Positions 35,567-44,418 of a stretch of 64,000 bases of DNA are shown in pieces. This DNA is from Sphingorhabdus sp. EL138 (GTDB taxonomy: Bacteria; Pseudomonadota; Alphaproteobacteria; Sphingomonadales; Sphingomonadaceae): assembly GCF_900258045.1 (NCBI RefSeq), contig NZ_OGVD01000001.1, positions 1 through 64,000 of the forward strand, in the 5' to 3' direction. The notes under the pieces were generated by a model. The model did not search any database. It saw nothing but the letters and a program-made list of their open reading frames with translations, and was not told the DNA's origin. The position numbers and the translations under genes were made by a program. How positions within the stretch are numbered: position 1 is the stretch's first letter; every line of letters begins with the position of its first letter.

Positions 35567-36253
35567 ATGGTATGCGGCGTCACCGATAGAGATGATCTCA
35601 AGGCCTATTTTGCGGAAAGCGCAAGCTGGGATCACGATCGCTTTGTTGCATCGCGGCGTTCAAAACGGCTCGCGTGGATAGTTGCTGCGGTTGCCAGCGG
35701 TCTTGCGATTACCGGCGTTGCCGCTGTTGCAATGCTGACGCCGCTTAAAACCGTCGCGCCCTATGTCATCACTGTCGATAAGGCGACCGGCGCGAGTGAG
35801 ATTACCGCGCAGATGTCGGGCGATAACCAGATCACCTACAATGAAGCTGTCGCCAAATACTTTCTCGCCGATTATGTCCGCAACCGCGAGGGCTGGATAC
35901 CACAAGCGCGCAAAGAGTTTTTTGAGGGCGTGCTAGCAATGTCGTCACGCGAGGAACAGGCACGCTGGACCGCCTTCTATAGCAAAAACAATGCAAGCTC
36001 GCCGCAGAACGTCTTTACCGATCTCGATACAATATTCATCGCGGTCAAATCGGTCACATTCGTCTCCAAAAACGTGGCGCAAATACGCTTCACCAAATCG
36101 CTCCAGCAAGGTTCGCGCGTCACTGACACGCAGGCGATCGCAACCGTGACCTACGATACCACAGACACACCAACTACCGAACAGCAACGGTTCAAAAATC
36201 CACTGGGGCTGGAAGTGCAAACCTATCGCGCCGATCTGGAGGTCACACCATGA
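35567..36253 (+). CDS. virB8: VirB8 assembly factor
   Basis: About 228 residues (ATG 35567, or GTG one codon earlier). Short cytoplasmic N-terminus, one transmembrane helix (RLAWIVAAVASGLAITGVAA) and a periplasmic NTF2-like domain with LADYVRNREGW and RFTKSLQ. Inner-membrane nucleation factor of the channel. The stop overlaps the virB9 start. Confidence 0.9.
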   Translation: MVCGVTDRDDLKAYFAESASWDHDRFVASRRSKRLAWIVAAVASGLAITGVAAVAMLTPLKTVAPYVITVDKATGASEITAQMSGDNQITYNEAVAKYFLADYVRNREGWIPQARKEFFEGVLAMSSREEQARWTAFYSKNNASSPQNVFTDLDTIFIAVKSVTFVSKNVAQIRFTKSLQQGSRVTDTQAIATVTYDTTDTPTTEQQRFKNPLGLEVQTYRADLEVTP

Positions 36254-37110
36254 AAAATCTAAGAAACTTCACCCTATTGACGCTGCTGTTTAGCGGATCG
36301 CCAATAATGGCTGGTGAAACCCCTCAGCCAACAGCGCAAGATAGCCGAATTCGCGAAGTCTTCTATAACGAAAATCAGGTCTTCCGTATTGTTGGAGTTT
36401 TTCGGTCGGCAACGCAGATAGTATTTTCTCCGGGCGAACGTGTCGAGCATGTCGCGCTCGGCGACACGATATCCTGGGAAGTTGCTCCGGCTGAAAACTC
36501 GCTATTCATCAAACCACGCGAGCGTGCGGGGCCAACTAACCTTATCGTCATAACTCGCTCAAATGCAGGTAGCCGTACATATACGTTTGAGCTGAGCGCA
36601 CGCCGGGGCGCGATTCGAGAAAAATCACCGGATACCTTCTTTAAGGTAGCCTTCCGCTATCCGCGCGAAGAGGCAGCGGCGGCGCAAGCTGCTGCTACCC
36701 GAGCGGCATACACACAGGCCGTCACGCTGCAATCAGGCGCAATCCGCTCGGCGCTTGATCTGGGCGTTCTCGAAGGCACCCGTAATCTCAAATATAGTGT
36801 TCAGGGGTCGTCGAAAATCCAGCCTTCCGAAATTACTGACAATGGGCAATTTACCGCTCTGCGCTTTCCGAACCAGCGCGAACTACCCGCAATATTTGCA
36901 ATCAATCCGGATGGCACTGAGAGCATTGTCCCGTTTGATGTTCGCGATGAATTTGTGGTGGTGCATGGCGTGTTTGCGCAGCTTCGTTTGAGGCGCGGCA
37001 AGAAGGTGCTGTGCATTTTCAATGAAGCTCCGAATTTTTATGGGCGCGATCCCAAAACCGGCACGGCATCAAGCATCGTTGAACGCACAGATGACGGGGA
37101 GACACGATGA
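36250..37110 (+). CDS. virB9: VirB9 outer-membrane-complex protein
   Basis: 286 residues with a signal peptide (ending IMAG). N-terminal domain with GVFRSATQIVFSPGERVEHVALGD split over residues 50-73 and C-terminal domain with LRFPNQRELPAIFAINPDG, as in the VirB9/CagX/TrbG family. Overlaps virB8 and virB10. Confidence 0.9.
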   Translation: MKNLRNFTLLTLLFSGSPIMAGETPQPTAQDSRIREVFYNENQVFRIVGVFRSATQIVFSPGERVEHVALGDTISWEVAPAENSLFIKPRERAGPTNLIVITRSNAGSRTYTFELSARRGAIREKSPDTFFKVAFRYPREEAAAAQAAATRAAYTQAVTLQSGAIRSALDLGVLEGTRNLKYSVQGSSKIQPSEITDNGQFTALRFPNQRELPAIFAINPDGTESIVPFDVRDEFVVVHGVFAQLRLRRGKKVLCIFNEAPNFYGRDPKTGTASSIVERTDDGETR

Positions 37111-38300
37111 TGGCCGATACAGCCAATGACGTCGGAGCCGCTGAACGCGCTAAAGTCGATCAAACCCCTGACCCAGACGAAATTGACCGCAGCCCGGCGG
37201 GCGAACGCGGCAGTAAAATGCCGTCTATTCCAGGGACAACGATGGACCCAAAAAAGATGATTGGCTTTGCCGCCGCCGCTGGGGCGCTTATGTTTACTGT
37301 GCTTGCACTTGGAACCGGGCTCACTGGCAATTCAGAATTGCCGCCCGTAAAACCCAAACCGGCGCTCGAAGCGGCAGACTATGATCCAGCAACGGTTATT
37401 GCACCGACGCTTGCAGAAGCTGGAACAGACCCCAATGCGCCTATTCCATTGGGAGAACCCGTCGTTCCTGCGATTGGCAAGCAGGCCTTGTCCCCACAGG
37501 GTCAAGCGACGACTACCGTGCAGCCGCGTCAGCAATCGCCAGCTGAAGCACTGCGAGAAGCTTCGCGGCGGTCAACACTTATTGCCTATAGCGGTGAGCG
37601 CGCCGATGGAGGCAGTGCAGCTAACCTTAACGCGGCTGTTAGTGGAATGAGCACCGGAGAAGCTTCACCGCAGCAAACCACAAATCTTGATACGCTCCGC
37701 CGCGCATCGGTCATCGGGCAGGCTCAGGCCCGGTCGCTTCCAGATCGCAATTTTTTGATTACGGCGGGAAGCTTCATCCCGTGCGTGTTGCAAACGGCGA
37801 TGGATTCCAGTCAGCCCGGCTATGTAAGCTGCATTGTCCCGCGCAATGTATATTCCGACAATGGCCGCGTCGTGCTTCTGGAAAAAGGCACGAAAATTTT
37901 TGGCGAATATCAAGGCGGCCTCAATCGGGGTCAATACCGCCTGTTTGTCCTCTGGACGCGCGCAGTGACACCCCGCGGCATCGCGATTGATGTGGGCTCG
38001 CCGGCAACCGACGCACTTGGTCGTGGCGGCGTAGACGGTAAAGTAGAGAATTTTTTCTGGAAACGATTTGGCACCGCTTTGCTTTTCAGCCTGGTCGAAG
38101 ATGCCGCAACCATTGGTGCCGAGGCCCTGGGAAACAATGGTTCGAACACAACCCGTGTTCCATCTGACGCAGCCTCCACCGTCTTGCAGCAGAATGGCGA
38201 CATCAAGCCGGTCCTGCGCAAAAATCAGGGTGAGGACGTTGGAATAACCGTCGCACAGGACTTCGATTTCTCGACCGTTTACGGCCTTGCGCTTAAATAA
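37107..38300 (+). CDS. virB10: VirB10 channel scaffold
   Basis: 397 residues. Cytoplasmic N-terminus, one transmembrane helix (IGFAAAAGALMFTVLALG), a Pro-rich periplasmic linker and the conserved C-terminal barrel (FLITAGSFIPCVLQT, GTKIFGEYQGG, RVVLLEKG). Spans inner and outer membranes and senses ATP use by the motor proteins. It starts with two adjacent ATG codons. Confidence 0.9.
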   Translation: MMADTANDVGAAERAKVDQTPDPDEIDRSPAGERGSKMPSIPGTTMDPKKMIGFAAAAGALMFTVLALGTGLTGNSELPPVKPKPALEAADYDPATVIAPTLAEAGTDPNAPIPLGEPVVPAIGKQALSPQGQATTTVQPRQQSPAEALREASRRSTLIAYSGERADGGSAANLNAAVSGMSTGEASPQQTTNLDTLRRASVIGQAQARSLPDRNFLITAGSFIPCVLQTAMDSSQPGYVSCIVPRNVYSDNGRVVLLEKGTKIFGEYQGGLNRGQYRLFVLWTRAVTPRGIAIDVGSPATDALGRGGVDGKVENFFWKRFGTALLFSLVEDAATIGAEALGNNGSNTTRVPSDAASTVLQQNGDIKPVLRKNQGEDVGITVAQDFDFSTVYGLALK

Positions 38301-39310
38301 TGGCCGCGCCGGGTAAAAACACCGCTGTTCTGGACAGCGTGACCCAGCCTTTAGCTAAATATCTGATTGATGAGAGCGTCACCGAACTGGTTATCAACCT
38401 TCCCGGTGAGGTCGGTATTGAACGGCGTGGGCACTGGACATGGGAAAGCGAGCCTTCGCTTGATTTCAAAACGCTTATGGCGCTGGCGACTGCCGCAGCC
38501 GCCTATACCGCGCAGGATATTACTCGCGAAAATCCTATCGTTTCAACCATCTTTCCAAGCGGTGAGCGGGTGCAAATCATTGTCCCGCCGGTTGTCCCCG
38601 ATGAAACGGTCTCAATCACCATTCGCAAGCCATCAAGCGTGTCCATGACATTGGATGATTTCGAGGCAGCGGGCTTGTTCAAAAACACTCGGATTGCTGA
38701 AAAGAAGGTGAGCCAGCATGAGTTAGACCTACTCACACTGCTTCGCGGGGGTCATCATGTCGAGTTCTTCGATGCCGCTGTTAAAGCAAAGCTCAACATT
38801 CTCATCTCGGGTGCAACCGGCTCGGGCAAGACCACATTTTCCAAGGGATTGATTCAGCTGATCCCTTCCGAAGAACGGCTCTTAACCATCGAAGACACGC
38901 GCGAATTGATCGTTCGCCAGAAGAATGTCGTGCACATGCTGTATGCAAAGGACGGACAAGGTACAGCCAATGTTACCGCCAAACATTTGCTAGAAAGCGC
39001 GCTCAGGATGCGCCCTGACCGTATCTTGCTCCAGGAATTACGTGATGGGACGGCGTTTTTTTACCTGCGCAATGTCAATTCCGGCCATCCCGGATCAATC
39101 ACGACGATCCACGCCGATTCCGCTGAACTGGCGTTCGAGCAGCTGACTTTGCTGGTCAAGGAAAGCGAAGGTGGCTCCGATCTTGCGCGCGATGATATTC
39201 GGGCGTTGCTAAAAATGCTCGTGGATTGCGTCGTGCAAATCAAAAAGACTGACGGTAAATTTCGGGTAACGGAGATCTATTATGACCCAGAAGGCAGGCA
39301 CGCCGCCTGA
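38300..39310 (+). CDS. virB11: VirB11 hexameric ATPase
   Basis: 336 residues. Walker A GATGSGKT (171-178), Asp box TIEDTREL, and GHPGSITTIHADS as the His box. Cytoplasmic traffic ATPase that switches the system between pilus formation and DNA transfer. The start overlaps the virB10 stop by one base; the 3' end overlaps virD4. Confidence 0.95.
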   Translation: MAAPGKNTAVLDSVTQPLAKYLIDESVTELVINLPGEVGIERRGHWTWESEPSLDFKTLMALATAAAAYTAQDITRENPIVSTIFPSGERVQIIVPPVVPDETVSITIRKPSSVSMTLDDFEAAGLFKNTRIAEKKVSQHELDLLTLLRGGHHVEFFDAAVKAKLNILISGATGSGKTTFSKGLIQLIPSEERLLTIEDTRELIVRQKNVVHMLYAKDGQGTANVTAKHLLESALRMRPDRILLQELRDGTAFFYLRNVNSGHPGSITTIHADSAELAFEQLTLLVKESEGGSDLARDDIRALLKMLVDCVVQIKKTDGKFRVTEIYYDPEGRHAA

Positions 39311-41117
39311 CGGCGGGGCGTTAAGATTACTCATCGGAATTCCGTTTGGGCTGCTCATTGCATTCACCATAGCCAGTATGATTGGGTGGCTTATTCTAGG
39401 TCTGCCCGTCACTGCCTATGATCCGCTCAAAATTCCCCAGTTCGTCTGGTATTATCGCGGCGATCCACAAGTTGTCCGGGCGATGACGGGTGGTTTGATC
39501 GGCGGAGGCTTGCTCCTGATTGGCCTAATCTATGTGCTTTGGGCGCGCGGTGCGCCGCTGCATGGAGCAGCGCGCTTTGCCCGTGAAAGCGAGATAAAGC
39601 GCCAGGGCTTTCGCGCCCGCTCCGGTATCGTCCTCGGCCGCAAGGGGGGCCGTTTCCTGACCTTTGGTGGCAGCGAGCATGTCATCGTCGAAGCTCCAAC
39701 CCGCTCGGGTAAAGGCACCGGTATTGTCATTCCAAACCTGCTGACATGGCAAGGCTCAGTTGTTGTCCTTGACGTAAAACGCGAAAATTACGACGCCAGC
39801 GCAGGGTTTCGCGCTCGTTATGGTCAGGACGTCTATCTCTTCAATCCAACCAACCGTGAAGGTCGCACGGCCCATTACAATCCGCTGGCCTATATCAACC
39901 GAAACGACTCAGATGATGTCATCATCGAATTGCAAAAGATCGCCACGATGCTGTTTATCACGCCCGAACGAGGCGAGGCTTTTTGGGCCAACGGCGCACG
40001 AACCGGATTTGCAGGTGTCGGTGCCTGGCTGGCCGAAACCAGCAATGAACCGCTGACGATGGGCGCGATCTATCGCCACCTTACCGAAGGCGACGCGCGC
40101 AGTTTCTTCAAAAAGGAGCTGGCCAAGCCAGAACTCGACTTATCTGCCGGATGCCGGACGGCGCTGGCCGATTTTGCCGGTGGTTCTGACAACAGCTTTG
40201 CGGACATCAAAAAGACCATCACCAGCGTTCTCGGCCTTTGGCTCAATCCACTGGTCGATGCCGCGACTTCGGCAAGTGACTTCGATCTGCGTGATCTTCG
40301 CAAACGACCTTTGTCGATCTACCTGGGTGTGTCTCCCGATGAACTTGACCGCATTGCGCCACTCTACAACCTCCTGTTGCAGCAACTCATCGATCTCAAT
40401 GTGCGCGAACTGCCCGATGAAAACACGCAGGTTCCGGTACTGGTGATCCTCGATGAATTTGCACGGCTTGGCCGCGCATCGGTGCTTGCCAGCGCATTTT
40501 CCTATGTCGCAGGATATGGAATCAGGCTTCTGCCCGTAATCCAGTCTCGCTCGCAGCTGCGCGGTGTTTACGGTGAGCATGTTGCCGATGAAATCGTCGC
40601 CAATTGCGGCGTAGAGGTCGCCTTCACTCCCAAGGAACTGCGCGGTGCGAACGAACTGTCGGAGCGCATTGGCTATGTCGGACAAGCAAGCATTACCAAA
40701 TCGCTGACCATCCACGGCCTGCTTGCCAACCGCTCCAAGTCCATTTCCGAGCAGCGCCGCGCCTTGATGTTACCGCAGGAACTGATGCAGTTTCCAGCAA
40801 ACAGACTAATCTTGCTGCGCGGCGGTATTCCGCCGATCATTGGCACGAAGTTAGCCTATTTCAAGAACCGCTTCTTCAAACGACGGGCCCTGCCCGCACC
40901 CGTGGTGCCGCCGATCGAAAGGCAAGCGCGTGTTACCACGCACCCAGCGCCATTCCGGGACATGAGCGATGAAGAAGCAGAAGGTAATCCGGCCCACCCA
41001 CTGAACCGCAGCGACATTCGAACTGAAGATTATCCAAGTCAGTTCGCCGATCTGCTGGCCATTGATCGCGACGGCGAGGTGCAGGGCATTTTAGAGGAAG
41101 GTGATGAGCATGACTGA
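39282..41117 (+). CDS. virD4: VirD4/TraG type IV coupling protein
   Basis: 611 residues. Two N-terminal transmembrane helices, Walker A PTRSGKG (139-145) and Walker B VLVILDEFARLG. Docks the relaxase-DNA complex at the channel. C-terminal tail acidic. It overlaps virB11 by 29 bases. The presence of a coupling protein shows the system was conjugative rather than only an effector secreter. Confidence 0.95.
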   Translation: MTQKAGTPPDGGALRLLIGIPFGLLIAFTIASMIGWLILGLPVTAYDPLKIPQFVWYYRGDPQVVRAMTGGLIGGGLLLIGLIYVLWARGAPLHGAARFARESEIKRQGFRARSGIVLGRKGGRFLTFGGSEHVIVEAPTRSGKGTGIVIPNLLTWQGSVVVLDVKRENYDASAGFRARYGQDVYLFNPTNREGRTAHYNPLAYINRNDSDDVIIELQKIATMLFITPERGEAFWANGARTGFAGVGAWLAETSNEPLTMGAIYRHLTEGDARSFFKKELAKPELDLSAGCRTALADFAGGSDNSFADIKKTITSVLGLWLNPLVDAATSASDFDLRDLRKRPLSIYLGVSPDELDRIAPLYNLLLQQLIDLNVRELPDENTQVPVLVILDEFARLGRASVLASAFSYVAGYGIRLLPVIQSRSQLRGVYGEHVADEIVANCGVEVAFTPKELRGANELSERIGYVGQASITKSLTIHGLLANRSKSISEQRRALMLPQELMQFPANRLILLRGGIPPIIGTKLAYFKNRFFKRRALPAPVVPPIERQARVTTHPAPFRDMSDEEAEGNPAHPLNRSDIRTEDYPSQFADLLAIDRDGEVQGILEEGDEHD

Positions 41118-41895
41118 CGAATTCGAAGGCGCAGCAAATCGCGCACGAAGCCTTGATGGTAAAGCGAGGCCTGCCAAGGAAAAGCCCGCACCAACCAAGC
41201 CGATGCGCAAAACGGCGAAGCCCACGATCACCGACGACCTCACAGGCAAATTTCTACGTGTCGGTAACAAACTCTACCGGACATCGGACGACAAATCGCC
41301 AATTGTCCGGCTCGAAACTGACCGCCTCAAAACCCGCAATATCGACGCTCTTCCGGATATTATTCGCATCGCTAAGGCCAATGGCTGGAATTCAATCCAG
41401 ATCAACGGCGGCGACAAGTTCAAAAAGGCAGCATTTCTTGCCGCTGCTTCGCAAGGGTTGGCCGTCGAGAACTATCGGCCGTCAAAAGTCGCGCAGGCCG
41501 AAGCCGACCGTCTCAGCGCAAGGATTGCGGAACGGGAAAAACGCCGCGAAGCTCGAAAATCAGGCTCTGAGAAAGCGGAGCCCGAAAAGGAACCGAGCAA
41601 GTTGAAAGCTCTGTCAGAAAGATTTCTGATACAATCTCACGCCGAAAACGCGCGCGATCCAGAGCTCCGGCGTGCGCAAAGTCTGGTCGCCCAGACCATA
41701 TCAATCGGGCACGCAAAATTTCCCGATGATGCGGCCAAAGCGTCAAAAGAAGTCGAAGCCAGGCGGCAGGAAGTCGCGACCCGTATCGCCAAAGGAGACA
41801 AAATTGCGGTCGTTCAGGTCCGCAACCAACAGGCCCAGCGCGTCTGTGAAGTTGAGCGGGATCAAGCATTCCGACGCGTTGGGCGATCTCGTTGA
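41110..41895 (+). CDS. LPD7-domain protein, probable frameshift near 3' end
   Basis: About 261 residues. A basic, Lys/Pro-rich N-terminus, then an LPD7-type domain (ALPDIIRIAKANGWNSIQINGG followed by FKKAAFLAAASQGL..NYRPS), then a charged helical tail. LPD7 usually forms part of large relaxase/primase proteins of mobile elements; here it stands alone after virD4. In the frame shown it ends in RRVGRSR at 41895. The adjacent +2 frame over 41840-41929 reads HSDALGDLVDETYHKHVHAK with codon use like its neighbours, so one indel near 41.84 kb may have truncated the true C-terminus. AGGAAG precedes ATG 41110. Confidence 0.65.
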   Translation: MTDEFEGAANRARSLDGKARPAKEKPAPTKPMRKTAKPTITDDLTGKFLRVGNKLYRTSDDKSPIVRLETDRLKTRNIDALPDIIRIAKANGWNSIQINGGDKFKKAAFLAAASQGLAVENYRPSKVAQAEADRLSARIAEREKRREARKSGSEKAEPEKEPSKLKALSERFLIQSHAENARDPELRRAQSLVAQTISIGHAKFPDDAAKASKEVEARRQEVATRIAKGDKIAVVQVRNQQAQRVCEVERDQAFRRVGRSR

Positions 41896-42130
41896 CGAGA
41901 CCTACCATAAACATGTGCATGCCAAGTGAGCAATACGTGTTTTCTCTGGTCGGAGTGCGTCGACTTTCCGTCAGAGAATAGAGATTAATTGCTGATCGCG
42001 CATGCCAAAGCGAACTTACGCTCCCGCCCCAATCTCAGTCGTAAGCCCCCAAATTAAAGGTCCTCATAAGCAGCCATTCACGTCCGCTGTTTGACTTCAT
42101 TGCGTTTGTATCGATAATAGACTTTATCTT

Positions 42131-42761
42131 CTAGCTGGGACCGTTTTCAGACAGTAGTCTCGGCTTATGCAGAACATGGGCCTGATTGCAGCCAGAGGCT
42201 GTCAGCGCGAGCTCCAAGGTATCGATGACATCCTGAGCCCGCATGGTCGTGCACAGCTTCCACGAGACGATGTAGCGGGAGAAATCGTCGAGGATGGTGG
42301 AGAGATAATACCAGCCCCAGCCGATGATCTTCAAGTACGTAAAATCAGTCTGCCATAGCTGATTGGGTGCAGTGGTCTTGTCCTTAAAATCACTGGCCGC
42401 CTTCATCACGATAAAGGCGGGGCCGGTGATCAGGTCATGGGCCTTGAGGAGCCGACAACGCTGGCTTCCTATACGAAGTAGCCCTTGATGTCCGTGAACG
42501 TTACCGCCAGCTCGCGTGGGCTTAGCTCGGAGCGTTCCAGTGCCATCTCCAGTATCTGATCGTGGATCTCATCCGGTATCCGATTCCATGCCCGCCGAGG
42601 ACCAGGGCGCTTGTCTTCCAGTGCGTCTTCGCCGAATCGCTGATACAGATCATACCAGCGGTAGAAGGTAGGCCGGGCCGGTCCAGCGTTTGTTTGGCCG
42701 GCAGATGCGAACGCTCCACCAACTTGATAATCTCAAGCTTCTCAGTGGCAGGGTATCTCAT
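42131..42761 (-). pseudogene. IS3-family orfB, frameshifted and 3'-truncated
   Basis: The N-terminal part (from 42761, PATEKLEIIKLVERSHLPAK) is out of frame with the catalytic part (42409-42131), which matches residues 25-116 of the copy at 2-688. The frame ends at LLSENGPS, where SDNG has become SENG, so the second catalytic Asp is replaced by Glu and the third catalytic residue is deleted. Inactive. Confidence 0.85.
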
Positions 42762-43132
42762 TCGTCTTCGCCCCCATCCCCGGTCATGCTTTTTTTGAGC
42801 AGGCGGTTGTCCAGCGTGAGTTCGGCCACCACTTCTTTCAGATCGCGACCTTCACGGCGAAGCGTTGTCACTTCTTCATTGTTAGCCGCACGAGCCGTAT
42901 CACCGGCAAGCCTCTTCTTACCTGCTTCCATGAAGTCTTTCGACCATTTGTAATATACACCCTGTGCAATACCTTCACGGCGGCATATCTTGGCGATTGT
43001 ATCGTCTCCGCGCAGACCCTCCAGCACGATCCGTATCTTCTCTTCTGCGCTATATTGTTTGCGGGTCTGACGGCGGATGTCCTTCACCACACGCTCTGCA
43101 CGGGCTTTAGAATTTTTCTGTTTTGATCTCAT
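42758..43132 (-). CDS. IS3-family transposase OrfA
   Basis: 124 residues. Helix-turn-helix of the IS3 OrfA type (YSAEEKIRIVLEGLRGDDTI..CRREGIAQGVYYKWSKDF) followed by a leucine-zipper-like helix (DLKEVVAELTLDNRLLKKS). Basic N-terminus. Intact, but without a working OrfB partner in this copy. Confidence 0.85.
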   Translation of the reverse strand: MRSKQKNSKARAERVVKDIRRQTRKQYSAEEKIRIVLEGLRGDDTIAKICRREGIAQGVYYKWSKDFMEAGKKRLAGDTARAANNEEVTTLRREGRDLKEVVAELTLDNRLLKKSMTGDGGEDE

Positions 43133-43185
43133 CTTCGTTCCTTACGTCACTACGATGATACCAAAATACTCACATCCTACATAAC

Positions 43186-43836
43186 TTACATCTGTCTATC
43201 GAATGCTGACGGGGGACAATCTGGGGCAAGTGGACACAGCGCCTCTGAACAGTGGTTGTCCATTCGATGTTCATAACACAGCGTGCGTTTGAACAACCTC
43301 CCATCTTTCAGCCAAATTCTAGTACGCAATCGTGCGTTTCCGTTAGACTCCACATTCACAAACTCATTCAAACATAGCTGTGGTGCAGTCCTTTGGGTGA
43401 TGTTAACGAGCACGTTTCCGTAGCTGGTTTCCCTTATACATCCCTGAAACGGGCCTTTTTCCCAAATCAGTTGATCATCGTGAAAGATGCTTCGTTGTTC
43501 AATCATCTGTTCTTGACCATCTTCCCAATAAAACTGGCTTCGCTGGATGTGTGCATAGGTGCCAGTTTGAGGAAATTGGTGCTGTACTATCCCGCGATGA
43601 GCATTGAGCAGCTGTCCTTTATTACTGAAATGTTGATGTTCACCTGCCCAGCTCCCTTCGAACGACGCAAATACAGGCATTGTGTTAGCGAGTAGGGAGA
43701 ATTGGTCCTTAGTTTCATCAAGATCTCTAATCCCAGCAGTTACTCGGAAGCGGGCCATCCAGTTAACATATTTTAAGGTTTGTATGAAATCTGAAAACAA
43801 TACCGAGGCAACATGTGCTGCCACTAGTTTCCACAT
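43186..43836 (-). pseudogene. uncharacterised beta-rich protein, 3' end replaced by IS
   Basis: The frame codes for 216 residues, but the last ten or so (after LAPD) are read from the IS terminal repeat, which starts at 43218, so the natural C-terminus is lost. The body alternates short strands with aromatic residues (FEGSWAGEHQHF, RSQFYWEDGQEQ, RTRIWLKDGRLFKRTL), suggesting a lipocalin-like barrel. No family assigned with confidence. The start is uncertain; an internal ATG at MPVFASFEGSW fits the domain boundary better. Same strand as the cytochrome c and CpcT-like genes, so probably the last gene of that run. Confidence 0.55.
43188..43218 (-). repeat. terminal inverted repeat of the truncated IS copy
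   Basis: Reads inward on the minus strand from TGTCCCCCGTCAG to AGACAGATGT and pairs with the end at 734-764. It marks the junction with the gene at 43219-43836. Confidence 0.75.
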
Positions 43837-43918
43837 TCAGGTGATGATTATCGAACAGGTCTGCAAATATAGAATGATGTCTCGGCTTCATAACGCTTAC
43901 TTTGACGTTGAGAATGAT

Positions 43919-44383
43919 CTATTGAGTTTCCTGAGCAAGATATTCGATTAACGCCTTACGTTCGTCAGGATTTGGAACGCCTGCAAAGGCCATCTTGTTT
44001 CCCGGCAAAAATGTTCTCGGATTACTAAGCCAGGCGTCCAGCTTTTCTGGACTCCATATTATTCCAGAAGAAGCCAAGGCCTCGGAATATGCGAAACCAT
44101 TTTTTGAGCCAGCCTTTGAATCAAACAAGCCGTGCAGGTTGGGACCAGTAAGATTTGGTTCTCCGCTGTTGATTGTATGACAACTACGACACTTCAAAAA
44201 TGCGACCATACCTTTGGAATTCGCCTTGGGCGTATTTGATTCGTTCATCGGCTCAGCCGGAGAAGCAGGTTCAACGGATTCTGTTTTTTTTGCAGATTGT
44301 TGATCAGACTCGGATGTTCCAGACTGTGAACAGGATACAAGGAGCGCGCTACCGAATAATAAGGGTATCAAAATTTTGGACAT
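43919..44383 (-). CDS. c-type cytochrome lipoprotein
   Basis: 154 residues from ATG 44383; a GTG 12 bases upstream is possible. Lipobox LLVSCS, then a Ser/Glu/Pro-rich linker of about 40 residues and one class I cytochrome c domain: haem site CRSCH and axial Met in GNKMAFAG. A membrane-tethered periplasmic electron carrier. It lies 35 bases downstream of the CpcT-like gene and near an exported flavin oxidase, for which it is a plausible electron acceptor (inference). Confidence 0.85.
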   Translation of the reverse strand: MSKILIPLLFGSALLVSCSQSGTSESDQQSAKKTESVEPASPAEPMNESNTPKANSKGMVAFLKCRSCHTINSGEPNLTGPNLHGLFDSKAGSKNGFAYSEALASSGIIWSPEKLDAWLSNPRTFLPGNKMAFAGVPNPDERKALIEYLAQETQ

Positions 44384-44418
44384 TAAGGAATTCACGATAT
44401 TTTGGTTTTTTTTGCAAT

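Larger units (their letters stand above)
42129..43218 (-). mobile_element. truncated IS3-family element, second copy
   Basis: Same element as at the left edge of the window, opposite orientation. It keeps one terminal repeat (43188-43218) and orfA, a frameshifted start of orfB and the middle of orfB, then homology stops at about 42129 just after the second catalytic Asp equivalent. The right end is lost. It lies between the conjugation block and the 43-64 kb gene set. Confidence 0.85.

Noticed and set aside
1-43218. Composite transposon formed by the two IS3-family copies
   Set aside because: The copies are in opposite orientation, differ in sequence, and the right one lacks one end and a functional OrfB, so joint mobilisation of the 42 kb between them is unlikely.
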